The notes under the pieces are model-generated. The model worked only from the letters and a program-made list of their open reading frames with translations. It had not been told where the DNA came from and did not search any database. Position numbers and translations under genes: made by a program. Shown piece after piece: positions 54,451-62,832 of a stretch of DNA of 64,000 nt (position 1 is the stretch's first letter; each line of letters opens with the position of its first letter). Source of the DNA: an uncultured Lachnospiraceae bacterium (GTDB taxonomy: Bacteria; Bacillota; Clostridia; Lachnospirales; Lachnospiraceae); the NCBI GenBank assembly GCA_900539715.1, contig UQDA01000002.1:1-64000 (forward strand), given 5' to 3'.

Positions 54451-55725
54451 ATGAAAAAGTTCGGAATCATTTGCGCCATGTGGGTAGAGGCGCAGCTTCT
54501 TCATGACAGAATGGAAGAAGTGCGGGAAACGGAATACAACGGCATGAAATACTATGAGGGCAGGATTGAAAATGCGAATGTCGTATTATGTACCTGCGGA
54601 GTGGGCAAGGTGAATGCGGCGCTTTATACGCAGATATTGATAGATCGTTTCGGCGTGGACGCTATCGTGCACACAGGAATTGCGGGGAGTATGGATGAAA
54701 CAGTCAGGCATTTGGATGTAGTGGTAGCAGATGGGCTGACCTACTATGATGTCAGGAAAGAACAGCTGAGATGGTGTTTCCCGAATCAGACCGTTTTTTT
54801 TGCAGATAAAAAAATCCGGGATACTTTAGTGGAATGCGCGGGAGAGGATGTGAGGCGGGGGCTTATTCTGACGGGAGACGGATTTGTATCGGATTGCAGA
54901 CAGAAGGATGCCCTGAAAAGGGAGTTTCCGGATGCCCTGTGCGTTGAGATGGAGGGCTGTGCCGTTGCCCATACAGCATTTGTAAACGGCGTGTCCTTTG
55001 GCGTGATACGCTGTATTTCCGATCTGGCCGACGGAGCAGCGGACGAGGATTACAAAGAGTTTGAGGAAAAGGCGGCATATAAGGCGGCAGAAATCGTAAA
55101 AAAGACCGTTGCTGCATTATCGAAGACGCCGGATATCAGCAAGGCGGGAGCCGATAATGCGGTCACGATCCGCATGGCGGTGCCGGAGGATGCGGAAGCT
55201 TTGCTGAAAATTTATGCGCCCTATGTGGAAAAGACCGCAGTGACGTTTGAATACGAGGTGCCTTCTGCTGCGGAATTTTCAGACCGAATCAAAAGAACGC
55301 TGAAAAAATATCCCTATCTGGCAGCAGAGCAGGACGGAGAGGTCGTGGGATATGCCTATGCCGGTACATTCCATGAACGGGCGGCATACGACTGGGCGGT
55401 GGAAACTTCAATATATGTGCGGGAGGATAAAAAAGGCTCTGGAATAGGAAGAGCGCTTTACAGCGCGTTGGAGCATAGCCTTTTGCGGCAGAATATTCTG
55501 AATGTGAACGCGTGCATCGCATATCCGGCACAGGAGGATGAGCATCTGACAAAGGACAGCGTACGGTTCCATGAAAAGCTGGGATACCGGATGGCAGGGA
55601 GATTCCATCAGTGCGGTTATAAGTTCGGCCGATGGTACGATATGGTCTGGATGGAGAAGCATCTGGGGAGCCATCCGGAAAATCCGGAAAAGGTGATATG
55701 GCGCTCAGAAGAGGCTTTGTTATAA
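54451..55725 (+). CDS. Fusion of MTA/SAH nucleosidase and GNAT acetyltransferase
   Basis: 424 residues in one uninterrupted frame. Residues 1-225 form a 5'-methylthioadenosine/S-adenosylhomocysteine nucleosidase-type domain with the expected catalytic residues E13 (AMWVEAQ), E168 (VEMEGCA) and D191 (CISDLAD). Residues about 236-415 are a phosphinothricin-acetyltransferase-like GNAT domain (TIRMAVPEDAEALLKIYAPYV, acetyl-CoA loop KKGSGIGRALY). A short polar linker joins them. The first part would split MTA or SAH; the acceptor of the second is unknown. RBS AAGGAGGAAAC. It may head an operon with tcdA and ttcA (21 and 13 bases apart). Confidence 0.88.
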   Translation: MKKFGIICAMWVEAQLLHDRMEEVRETEYNGMKYYEGRIENANVVLCTCGVGKVNAALYTQILIDRFGVDAIVHTGIAGSMDETVRHLDVVVADGLTYYDVRKEQLRWCFPNQTVFFADKKIRDTLVECAGEDVRRGLILTGDGFVSDCRQKDALKREFPDALCVEMEGCAVAHTAFVNGVSFGVIRCISDLADGAADEDYKEFEEKAAYKAAEIVKKTVAALSKTPDISKAGADNAVTIRMAVPEDAEALLKIYAPYVEKTAVTFEYEVPSAAEFSDRIKRTLKKYPYLAAEQDGEVVGYAYAGTFHERAAYDWAVETSIYVREDKKGSGIGRALYSALEHSLLRQNILNVNACIAYPAQEDEHLTKDSVRFHEKLGYRMAGRFHQCGYKFGRWYDMVWMEKHLGSHPENPEKVIWRSEEALL

Positions 55726-55746
55726 ACAGATGCAAAAGGAGGATGT

Positions 55747-56475
55747 ATGGAAAATCAGTTTATGAGGACACAGCTTTTGCTCGGAGAAACCGGAATGAAA
55801 AAGCTGGCGGAATCCAGAGTAGCGGTATTCGGCATTGGCGGCGTCGGCGGCTATACGGTTGAAGCGCTGGCAAGAAGCGGCGTCGGAACGCTGGACTTAA
55901 TAGATAACGATACGGTATGTGTAAGTAATCTGAACCGTCAGATAATCGCGACATATGAAACTGTCGGAATGGATAAGGTCGATGCGGCAAAAGAGCGCAT
56001 CCGTCAGATAGCACCGGATGCGGCAGTGAATGTGCATAAGACTTTTTTTCTGCCGGAAACGGCGGATCAGTTCGATTTTACGCAATATGACTATGTTGTG
56101 GATGCTATCGATACCGTGACGGGAAAACTGGAGATAATCGTCCGGGCGCAGGCTGCGGGCGTTCCGGTCATCAGCTGTATGGGAGCAGGAAATAAGCTGG
56201 ATGCAACGGCGTTTCGGGTTGCGGATATTTATGAGACATCAGGCTGTCCGCTGGCGAGGGTGATGCGCCGTGAATTGAAAAAACGCGGCATAAAAAAATG
56301 CAAGGTTGTTTATTCCACAGAGACGGCGTTAGCGTCTGAAGATACTGCAGAAGCGGAAACAAAAGGAAGCTGCGGACGTCCGGCACCCGGAAGCGTGGCG
56401 TTTGTACCTGCGGTAGCAGGGCTGATAGCGGCGGGAGAAGTGGTCAGGGATATCGTTGGAAAAAACAGAAGATAA
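55747..56475 (+). CDS. tcdA: tRNA threonylcarbamoyladenosine dehydratase
   Basis: 242 residues, ThiF/MoeB/E1-like. ATP motif GIGGVGGYTVEALARSGVGTLDLIDND and the adenylation Arg in SNLNRQ. TcdA cyclises t6A37 of tRNA to ct6A. CMGAGNKLDATAFRVADIYETSGCPLARVMRRELKKRGI is characteristic of TcdA rather than ThiF. RBS AAAGGAGGATGT. The next gene also modifies tRNA, an apt partner. Confidence 0.94.
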   Translation: MENQFMRTQLLLGETGMKKLAESRVAVFGIGGVGGYTVEALARSGVGTLDLIDNDTVCVSNLNRQIIATYETVGMDKVDAAKERIRQIAPDAAVNVHKTFFLPETADQFDFTQYDYVVDAIDTVTGKLEIIVRAQAAGVPVISCMGAGNKLDATAFRVADIYETSGCPLARVMRRELKKRGIKKCKVVYSTETALASEDTAEAETKGSCGRPAPGSVAFVPAVAGLIAAGEVVRDIVGKNRR

Positions 56476-56488
56476 AATGGAGGCGAAA

Positions 56489-57337
56489 ATGGCAAAACAG
56501 TTGGAACCGTGCCAGAATATTGAAAGAAGTATCATTAAAAAATTCAGAAAACAGATTTGGCGTCCTTTTATCGATGCGGTAAAACGTTATGAACTCGTTC
56601 AGGAAGGCGACCGGATAGCAGTCTGTATCTCAGGTGGGAAAGATTCCATGCTGATGGCGAAACTGATGCAGGAGTTAAAACGTCAGAGTAAAGTGAATTT
56701 TGAACTGAAATTTCTCGTGATGGATCCCGGATATAACCGGAGAAACCGTGAAAAAATTGAAAGCAACGCGACACTTTTACAGATTCCGCTGACTGTTTTT
56801 GAATCAGACGTCTTTGAGGTGGCAAACAGCGTGGACAAAAATCCATGTTATCTTTGTGCCAGAATGAGAAGAGGATATCTTTACAGTCATGCAAAGGAGC
56901 TGGGATGTAATAAGATAGCGCTGGGACATCATTTCAGCGATGTGGTGGAGACTCCTGTGATGTCGATGTTTTACGGTGGTCAGATACAGGCAATGCTTCC
57001 GAAGCTGCACAGCAAAAATTTTGAAGGAATGGAGCTGATACGTCCGATGTACTGTATCCATGAGGATGCTATTATCGAGTGGATGCAGGATAACGGACTG
57101 GAGTTTATCCAGTGTGCCTGTCGTTTTACGGAAAAGAATGCTGCCAGCGAGGATGGGATAGGAGAGTCCAAGCGCCAAGAGATAAAGGAGCTGATCAGGA
57201 CATTAAAGAAGAACAATCCGAATATTGAAAAGAGTATCTTCAACAGTATCCATAACGTAAATCTGGACACGATGCCGGGCTATAAGTCCGGCGGACAAGA
57301 CCATTCCTTTTTGGAACGCTTTTACAGGGAAGAATAG
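56489..57337 (+). CDS. TtcA-like tRNA thiolation ATPase
   Basis: 282 residues. PP-loop SGGKDS near residue 47 (CISGGKDSMLMAKLMQEL) and the CYLCARMRRGYL motif, the CxxC characteristic of the TtcA/CTU1 group that binds Fe-S. GHHFSDVVET is the second nucleotide site. TtcA makes 2-thiocytidine at tRNA position 32; the C-terminal third differs, so another thiolation target is possible. ATG 56489 follows GGAGGCGAAA; stop of tcdA lies 13 bases upstream. No strong terminator follows directly. Confidence 0.85.
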   Translation: MAKQLEPCQNIERSIIKKFRKQIWRPFIDAVKRYELVQEGDRIAVCISGGKDSMLMAKLMQELKRQSKVNFELKFLVMDPGYNRRNREKIESNATLLQIPLTVFESDVFEVANSVDKNPCYLCARMRRGYLYSHAKELGCNKIALGHHFSDVVETPVMSMFYGGQIQAMLPKLHSKNFEGMELIRPMYCIHEDAIIEWMQDNGLEFIQCACRFTEKNAASEDGIGESKRQEIKELIRTLKKNNPNIEKSIFNSIHNVNLDTMPGYKSGGQDHSFLERFYREE

Positions 57338-57365
57338 CGTTTAAAAGAAGTATCCGAAAAAACTG

Positions 57366-57394
57366 TTGCGTCACAATACAAACGGTGTTATAGT
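57366..57394 (+). promoter_or_regulatory. Promoter of the short transcription unit
   Basis: TTGCGT, 17-bp spacer, TATAGT. Start near 57401. Confidence 0.7.
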
Positions 57395-57458
57395 AATGAT
57401 ATTCAAAATGTCCGCGTGGGACGGGCATTATCAATCTGAGAGAAAGGAACGGACGGTC

Positions 57459-57533
57459 ATGGAATATAAGAGCAGTTCACAGATGATGGCGATGCCGCAG
57501 ATGATGATGGGACGCAGCGCCTGTATCCAATAA
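57459..57533 (+). CDS. Candidate Met-rich small peptide (24 residues)
   Basis: ATG 57459, AAAGGA at 57443-57448, ten bases before. The peptide begins MEYKSSSQMM and ends in RSACIQ; 7 of 24 residues are Met, with MMAMP and MMM stretches and one Cys at position 22. It is the only ORF in an independent 250-base transcript between a promoter and a terminator. It is too short for coding statistics, so the transcript could equally be a non-coding RNA. I recognise no family, and no maturation enzyme is nearby. Confidence 0.4.
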   Translation: MEYKSSSQMMAMPQMMMGRSACIQ

Positions 57534-57620
57534 GCACCTCGGGTGTACGGATGCAGGAGAGGGGTCTTCTGTTTCTGTACGCATCCGCAAGACTGTTCTT
57601 TTTCAGAATCGTACGCAGAC

Positions 57621-57658
57621 CGCGTCAGAAAGCAGAAGCTTTCCGGCGCGTTTTTTTT
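57621..57658 (+). terminator. Terminator of the short transcription unit
   Basis: CGCGTC-a-GAAAGC-agaa-GCTTTC-c-GGCGCG followed by T8. Confidence 0.88.
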
Positions 57659-57723
57659 ATGTACTCGCGCGCGGCGAACTTGTTTCTGACGCGGGGGTGC
57701 GCTTTGATACGCATATATTTTTG
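57651..57723. repeat. GC-rich intergenic repeat, copy C
   Basis: Begins in the terminator T-tract: T8-ATGTACTCGCGCGCGGCGAA, then TTCTGACGCG and GGGTGCGCTTTGATACGCATATATTTTT. Compared with A and B it lacks the ~17-bp ACCGCGCTCG block. Confidence 0.7.
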
Positions 57724-57785
57724 GTGCGCAGTTGAAAAGAAAAAAGACAGGTGTCTGACAGAATAGGAAATGACAGGAGGAAACT

Positions 57786-59144
57786 ATGAAAACACCGGTA
57801 TTGGAGACAGAACGACTTTTTTTAACGCCTTTATATGAAGCAGATGCAAATGGCGTTTTTGGCTGGGCGGGGGATGAGGAAGTCAGCCGTTTTATGCGCT
57901 ATGCGCGGCACAGGGATATTGAAGAGACAAGAAAGTGGCTGAAAGAGGAGGAGGCACTTCAGGAGAGGGATACTTCTTATAATTTCGGATTCCGTCTGAG
58001 GCAAACAAAGGAACTGGTCGGCAGCGGAGGGCTGATGTTCAATCAGGAGCAGGGAGTATGGGAGTTGGGATATAACCTGCGCCGGGACTGCTGGAACTGC
58101 GGCTATGCGACAGAAGCGGTCGGAGCAGTGCTTTCCTTTGCGGAGCATACACTTCATATCCACCGAATCATTGCCGATCACGCAAAAGAAAATCCCGCAT
58201 CGGGAAGGGTGCTCGAAAAGAATGGCTTTGTTTATGTAAAGGACGGTTCTTATAAAAAATGGGACGGTTCCCGTACCTTTGAAAGCAGGGAATATCTCTG
58301 GAAAAGTCAGGACCAGGAAAAGGATCCTGCGGCACGTAATGAAGTGGAACGCTACTATGACGAAGAATATGAGGAATGGGACAGACTGGCGTGGCACAAA
58401 ACGGAATTTGAAGTGACAAAGCGTTATATGAGAGAGTTTATTTCCGAGGGGACACAGAAGATACTGGACATCGGCGGAGGACCGGGACGGTATGCGATAT
58501 TTTTGACACAGCAGGGTCATGAAGTGACGCTTCTGGACCTGTCCGGTAAAAATATTCGTCAGGCATTGGAAAAGGCGGAAGAGGCAGGAGTCAAGCTGGA
58601 CAGCTGCATTCATGGAGATGCTCTGCGGCTTTCGGAATATTTGTATAAAGAGGAGCAGTTTGATGTGGTACTTCTTATGGGGCCGCTGTATCATCTGCTG
58701 CGGCGGGAGGACCGGGAAAAGGCGCTTTGGGAGGCTTTGCGGGTACTGAAGCCGGGAGGGCTGATCTTTGCTTCTTTTATTTCCGATTATGCGCCCATAC
58801 AGGATTTTGCGAGCGGACTCTATGATTTTGGAGCTGCAGACCGTTTGTTATCGTATCTGGAGGATGGACGAAACCGGAAAGAAGAGGGTGATTTTACGAC
58901 GTCGTATTTTACGTCTAAAAAAGAGGCTGAGGAGCTGATGGCACAGGCGGGGCTGACACAGCTGGTCTTTGCGGGTGTGGAAAATATTTTGTGCGGACGG
59001 GAAAATATCCTTCACGGTCTCTCAGAGGAGCTTCAGGAGAAGTGGATGGATCTGGCATTCCGGTTAAGCTGTGATCAGAATCTGATAGGCATGAATGAGC
59101 ACTTCCTATATATCGGCAGGAAGCCGGTGGCGGACAGAGGATGA
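57786..59144 (+). CDS. Fusion of RimJ/RimL-type acetyltransferase and SAM methyltransferase
   Basis: 452 residues. Residues 1-175 are a GNAT domain of the RimJ/RimL type (LETERLFLTPLYEADANGVFGW, ELGYNLRRDCWNCGYATEAV, NPASGRVLEKNGF). Residues 185-445 are a class I methyltransferase with motif I ILDIGGGPG at 226-234 and VVLLMGPLYHLL plus LKPGGLIFASF. Each half looks complete. Both are usually small-molecule or protein modifiers; the target here is unknown. RBS GACAGGAGGAAACT. The upstream transcript ends before it, but its own promoter is not obvious. Confidence 0.88.
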   Translation: MKTPVLETERLFLTPLYEADANGVFGWAGDEEVSRFMRYARHRDIEETRKWLKEEEALQERDTSYNFGFRLRQTKELVGSGGLMFNQEQGVWELGYNLRRDCWNCGYATEAVGAVLSFAEHTLHIHRIIADHAKENPASGRVLEKNGFVYVKDGSYKKWDGSRTFESREYLWKSQDQEKDPAARNEVERYYDEEYEEWDRLAWHKTEFEVTKRYMREFISEGTQKILDIGGGPGRYAIFLTQQGHEVTLLDLSGKNIRQALEKAEEAGVKLDSCIHGDALRLSEYLYKEEQFDVVLLMGPLYHLLRREDREKALWEALRVLKPGGLIFASFISDYAPIQDFASGLYDFGAADRLLSYLEDGRNRKEEGDFTTSYFTSKKEAEELMAQAGLTQLVFAGVENILCGRENILHGLSEELQEKWMDLAFRLSCDQNLIGMNEHFLYIGRKPVADRG

Positions 59145-59236
59145 TAAACGTCTGTTCTTCGCGAAAAGGGAAACTGTTGCATGGCGGCAGATTATCAGTT
59201 ATAATGGACGGAAAGCGTACAGAAGGGAGACAATTC

Positions 59237-60040
59237 ATGAAAAATGATTTATTTTCCATCGGACCGTTTACTGTACATGGTTATGGCCTGATGATAGCGA
59301 TCGGAGTACTCGCTGCATACTACACAGTGGAGTATCGCACAAAGAAACGTGAAATGGAATGGGAGAAAGTATTTCCGCTGGCGATATGGGCGGTGCTGGG
59401 CGGTTTTTTGGGTTCCAAGCTCTTATATATGCTGACGCGGCTTCCGGATCTTATTGCGGACCCGTCTCTTATTGCCGGAAGCCTGAAAAATGGCTTTGTA
59501 GTATATGGCGGTATTTTGGGCGGTATTTTTTCGGCATGGATATTTTGCCGCAGGAGCAGGATGGACTTTTTGAAGATGTTTGATCTGGTAATGCCTTCCG
59601 TAGCGCTGGCTCAGGGATTTGGACGTATCGGATGCTTTCTGGCAGGGTGCTGTTATGGCATGGAGGTGAGCGGGGACAATCCGATAGCGGTCGTATTCAG
59701 GGGATCGGCATATGCACCTAACAATGTGCCGCTTTTGCCAACACAGCTTATTTCGAGCGCACTGGACTTTTTGAACTGCGGCATTTTACTGCTGTTGTCC
59801 AAAAAACTAAAAACAGACGGTCAGGTGGCGGGATTTTATCTGATTTTTTACAGTATAGGCAGGTTTATTCTGGAGTTTTTCCGCGGCGATCTGATAAGAG
59901 GAACGGTAGGGGCGCTGACGACCTCCCAGTTTATTTCTGTGTTCACATTGGCTGCGGGGCTTTTGATGGTATTTGCACTTCCGGTCATCGCTAAAAAAAA
60001 GGCGGCTGCCGGGGCATGTGAGGAACAGACAGAGGACTGA
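59237..60040 (+). CDS. lgt: Prolipoprotein diacylglyceryl transferase
   Basis: 267 residues, seven membrane helices. Transfers diacylglyceryl to the lipobox Cys of prolipoproteins. HGYGLMIAIGVLAAYY at the N-terminus, VVYGGILGG in the middle and the signature GRIGCFLAGCCYG-E (arginine and Gly-rich) at about 130-145. Clients in this window include the apbE product and the 45.3-kb lipoprotein. ATG 59237 follows AAGGGAGACAATTC; longer frame from 59141 rejected because it overlaps the fusion gene and loses the RBS. A long hairpin follows. Confidence 0.95.
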   Translation: MKNDLFSIGPFTVHGYGLMIAIGVLAAYYTVEYRTKKREMEWEKVFPLAIWAVLGGFLGSKLLYMLTRLPDLIADPSLIAGSLKNGFVVYGGILGGIFSAWIFCRRSRMDFLKMFDLVMPSVALAQGFGRIGCFLAGCCYGMEVSGDNPIAVVFRGSAYAPNNVPLLPTQLISSALDFLNCGILLLLSKKLKTDGQVAGFYLIFYSIGRFILEFFRGDLIRGTVGALTTSQFISVFTLAAGLLMVFALPVIAKKKAAAGACEEQTED

Positions 60041-60058
60041 TGGTACTGCCGGGAAATA

Positions 60059-60150
60059 TAAAAAACGATGCGGTCACTTTGGTATGTACTCTCCTTACTG
60101 GTTTGTCCGGTAAAGAGGGTACATATCAGATCCGGCATCGTTTTTTTTAC
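60059..60150. repeat. Long inverted repeat (about 90 bp), likely also a bidirectional terminator
   Basis: Arms start AAAAACGATGC and end GCATCGTTTTTTTT. Further matched blocks are TATGTACTCTC with GAGGGTACATA, and TTACTGG with CCGGTAA around the 5-base loop. The arms are 41 and 39 bases with few mismatches, much longer than needed to stop transcription, which suggests a miniature hairpin element that also terminates lgt and the convergent ATPase gene. Confidence 0.75.
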
Positions 60151-60198
60151 ATATCCCTGTATTGACGGAATATGGAGCATCATACATATTTAAAGGAA

Positions 60199-61965
60199 TC
60201 AATAGCGATTGAAGCAGGCGAATATTTCCTGTCTTCTGGGACGGGAAAGTCCGACCGGGACATAGGAGGAATCACAGATAGAAGCAAGCCCTTTTGTGTC
60301 GAGCAGAGCTTCGAGCTGGTCGACCAAAGCCGTCAGAGTTATCCCGCTTCCAGCAAAATGTTCCTTTGCATAGCGGAGAAGATAAGAAAGCGCTGCAGTC
60401 TGTTCGGAATCCACAAGCTGTTCCACATATCGCAGATCGAGAGTGTCCCTGTCAATCATAAAGGAGGTTTTTCCGAGGGTTTTGACTTTAGCGTGCTCAT
60501 GCTCTTTGTGAGGACGGCCGCCGGAGCGGTCTTTATCGAAACGGCCTTTGCCGGAAAAACGCTGGTTGTTTTCAGCCGGGTTTTTTCCGGTATTTTTTTG
60601 GGTCAGAGGGAGAATTCGGTCAGTCGCGGGAAGACAGAAATTGTCTGCGCAAAATCGGTGTTCCCCATGCTTTTTTAAAACCTGCGTCACGTTGTCTGTG
60701 ATATCAAAGGCGCGATAGCCGTCCATCTGCAGCACGGTATCTGCCACATAAAAATAGGAGCCGCAGCTTCCTACGACAAGAATGGTGGAAATGCCCGCCT
60801 TTTCATAAAGGTCGCGCGCGCGCTCCAGAAAAGGTGTGATGGGCTCGTGATTTTTACTTACGACTTCTTCCATAAGCGCATCGCGAACCATGAAGTTGGT
60901 AGCAGAAGTGTCCTCATCTATCAAAAAGAGCCGGCTGCCTGCTTCGATGCCTTCCACGATGGCTGCGGCCTGAGAGGTGGAGCCGCTGGCGTCAAGGGTG
61001 CAGAAGCGATGGGTATCGGTTTTATTCGGCAGGTCGTTGATAAAAAGGGAAATGTCAGCGTTTGTAATTTTTCTTCCGTCTTCTGCCCGAAGCTTCATGG
61101 CAGTGGCGTCTGTGATGACAAATTCACGTCCGTCCCCTACGATATGGTCGTATACGCCGCGTTCCAGCGCCTTTAATAATGTAGACTTGCCATGATAGCC
61201 GCCGCCTGCGATCAAAGTGATACCTTTGCAGATTCCCATGCCGCGCAGCTGTCCGCGGTGGGGGAGCGTTAGCGTGACTGCGAGGCTGTCAGGAGAGGAA
61301 AAGGGTACTGCTTTTTCCATGGGACGGTCAGAAATGCCGCTTTCCCGGGGCAGGACAGAACCGTCTGCCACGAAAGCGCAAAGGCCAAGAGAATCGAGCT
61401 GTTTACGAATATATTGCTGGTCTTCGCTTAAAAAAACTGCCTGTTCCACTTCCCCGGATGGAAGGGCGGGATAACGCAGGGCGGAGGCAGCACATTTCGG
61501 AAGATAGTCGAACAGTATCTTCTCGAGTTCTCCTGCGAGCACTGTGCGTCCTGCAGCCGGAAAGCCTACCTCAAAGCGGACCAAAAGCCCGTCTTTTGTA
61601 AATTCGCATGCGGTGCGGGAAAGCACTTCCTGACCGGGACGGGTGACGCCGATGAGCCCGCTTTTTCCGGAGCCGCCCGCTTTAAAGGCGAAGCGCCCAA
61701 TGGCGCGGGAAAAGGCACGCAGTACATAGTCTGCTGCCGCGGTACGTTTATAAGGCTGGTCTAAAAGCTGCATCGGAAATGCCGCTTTGCGTGCGGGCAC
61801 AAGGATGCTTAAGCGGGACGGGGAGGCGAACGGGTCGCCCTGCACATGGTCTATGGAAAGGATATAGTCATTGAAATCATAGCTTCCTGCCAGGGATTTG
61901 TAGGCGGGATAACTTTTGCGGTCAATGGACCTTAAAAGCTGCGAAAGTTCTCCGGAACGTTTCAT
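60199..61965 (-). CDS. ABC-class ATPase (DUF2813/PF09818-type predicted ATPase)
   Basis: 588 residues. An N-terminal domain specific to the family (about 1-230) precedes an ABC-like ATPase core: Walker A GGGYHGKST (about 255), region FCTLDASGSTSQAAAIVEGIEAG, Walker B-like RLFLIDEDTSATNFM, and VGSCGSYFYVADTVLQMDGY. A basic Arg/Lys/Gly segment at about 450-500 looks like a nucleic-acid-binding linker. Function unknown; the family is annotated only as predicted ATPase of the ABC class. ATG at 61963-61965 with AAAGAGGTA upstream. Monocistronic, convergent with lgt. Confidence 0.87.
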   Translation of the reverse strand: MKRSGELSQLLRSIDRKSYPAYKSLAGSYDFNDYILSIDHVQGDPFASPSRLSILVPARKAAFPMQLLDQPYKRTAAADYVLRAFSRAIGRFAFKAGGSGKSGLIGVTRPGQEVLSRTACEFTKDGLLVRFEVGFPAAGRTVLAGELEKILFDYLPKCAASALRYPALPSGEVEQAVFLSEDQQYIRKQLDSLGLCAFVADGSVLPRESGISDRPMEKAVPFSSPDSLAVTLTLPHRGQLRGMGICKGITLIAGGGYHGKSTLLKALERGVYDHIVGDGREFVITDATAMKLRAEDGRKITNADISLFINDLPNKTDTHRFCTLDASGSTSQAAAIVEGIEAGSRLFLIDEDTSATNFMVRDALMEEVVSKNHEPITPFLERARDLYEKAGISTILVVGSCGSYFYVADTVLQMDGYRAFDITDNVTQVLKKHGEHRFCADNFCLPATDRILPLTQKNTGKNPAENNQRFSGKGRFDKDRSGGRPHKEHEHAKVKTLGKTSFMIDRDTLDLRYVEQLVDSEQTAALSYLLRYAKEHFAGSGITLTALVDQLEALLDTKGLASICDSSYVPVGLSRPRRQEIFACFNRY

Positions 61966-62172
61966 ATAGAATACCTCTTTTCGATTTTTGCCTCGCGATA
62001 GGGTGAAGCGATAGATTAAATATAGTTTTTTTGAGGCATAAAGTCAAGAAGATACATCCGTGCGGTGCCTGAACTGATACAGGGGCTTTTCGGAAAAAAA
62101 TTAAAAAGAGTGACTTTTGGGAAAGAATATTGTAATATGGAAGAAGACAGTCTTGCAAAGGAGAGTGGGACT

Positions 62173-62826
62173 ATGAGATTTAGAGAAGAGATGCTGTCAA
62201 AGATATTTACTTATATCACAGTGCTTGTGCTTTTAGGAGGCGTTGCCTTTGAAGCATGGTCGCTGCAAAAAGAGAGGGAGCGTCGAAGCGAGGTAGAGAC
62301 GCAGCTTGTATCGGCAGAAGAAAATATTCAGGAAATGGTAGACATAAACGGGAGGCTGAACAAGGAGAATGCAGACCTTACCGTTTTCCGGGACCGGTGG
62401 AAGCTGTACGCGTCCTCTCTGGGAAACAGCGAGGTGCTCTCGTTACAGACGGATCTGTTTATGAGGACGGACCTTATCCCACGGGAGGCGTTGGATGAAG
62501 TCGAAGCGGCAAAGCGTGAGAAACCGGAAAAAGAGGAAGGAAAACAGAAAGAGGATGCCGGGCGAAAGTCAGCCTTTACGTTCGATAATCCGACAGGAGA
62601 CAATATTTTTCTTCCGGTCAGCGCAAACAGTGGAGACGGCGAGAACTGTCTCATATACACAGTGGCATATGAAACGGACGGTACGCGTAAGATAGAGCTT
62701 TTATATGAAGTGGTCCTGGATGAGAAAGGGAAGATAGCCCGGCGCAACAAGGACGGGGAAGTAGAATGGTACTGCATCGCCTATCAGACCGGAGAAGGCT
62801 GGAAGGCGGCGAAAGGAGAGGAATAG
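62173..62826 (+). CDS. Membrane-anchored coiled-coil protein of unknown function
   Basis: 217 residues: a membrane helix at about 9-27 (FTYITVLVLLGGVAFEAWSL), a coiled coil (about 28-75, KERERRSEVETQLVSAEENIQEMV), a charged linker, and a C-terminal globular part (CLIYTVAYETDGTRKIELLYEVVLDEKGKIARR). No family recognised. AAGGAG 9 bases before ATG 62173 decides the start; an ATG at 62137 lacks one. The next gene begins 7 bases after, so both are probably cotranscribed. Confidence 0.7.
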   Translation: MRFREEMLSKIFTYITVLVLLGGVAFEAWSLQKERERRSEVETQLVSAEENIQEMVDINGRLNKENADLTVFRDRWKLYASSLGNSEVLSLQTDLFMRTDLIPREALDEVEAAKREKPEKEEGKQKEDAGRKSAFTFDNPTGDNIFLPVSANSGDGENCLIYTVAYETDGTRKIELLYEVVLDEKGKIARRNKDGEVEWYCIAYQTGEGWKAAKGEE

Positions 62827-62832
62827 TACGGG

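Larger units (their letters stand above)
57401..57658 (+). ncRNA. Short transcription unit, structured RNA or peptide mRNA
   Basis: From the predicted start to the terminator, about 258 bases. Besides the 24-codon ORF it contains the small hairpin GCACC-tcg-GGTG (57534-57545) and a longer pairing CGGATGC (57557-57563) with GCATCCG (57586-57592). I recognise no Rfam family. Confidence 0.4.

Noticed and set aside
57831..58694. 287-codon minus-strand frame over the acetyltransferase-methyltransferase fusion
   Set aside because: Antisense shadow of conserved domains; composition is not protein-like.
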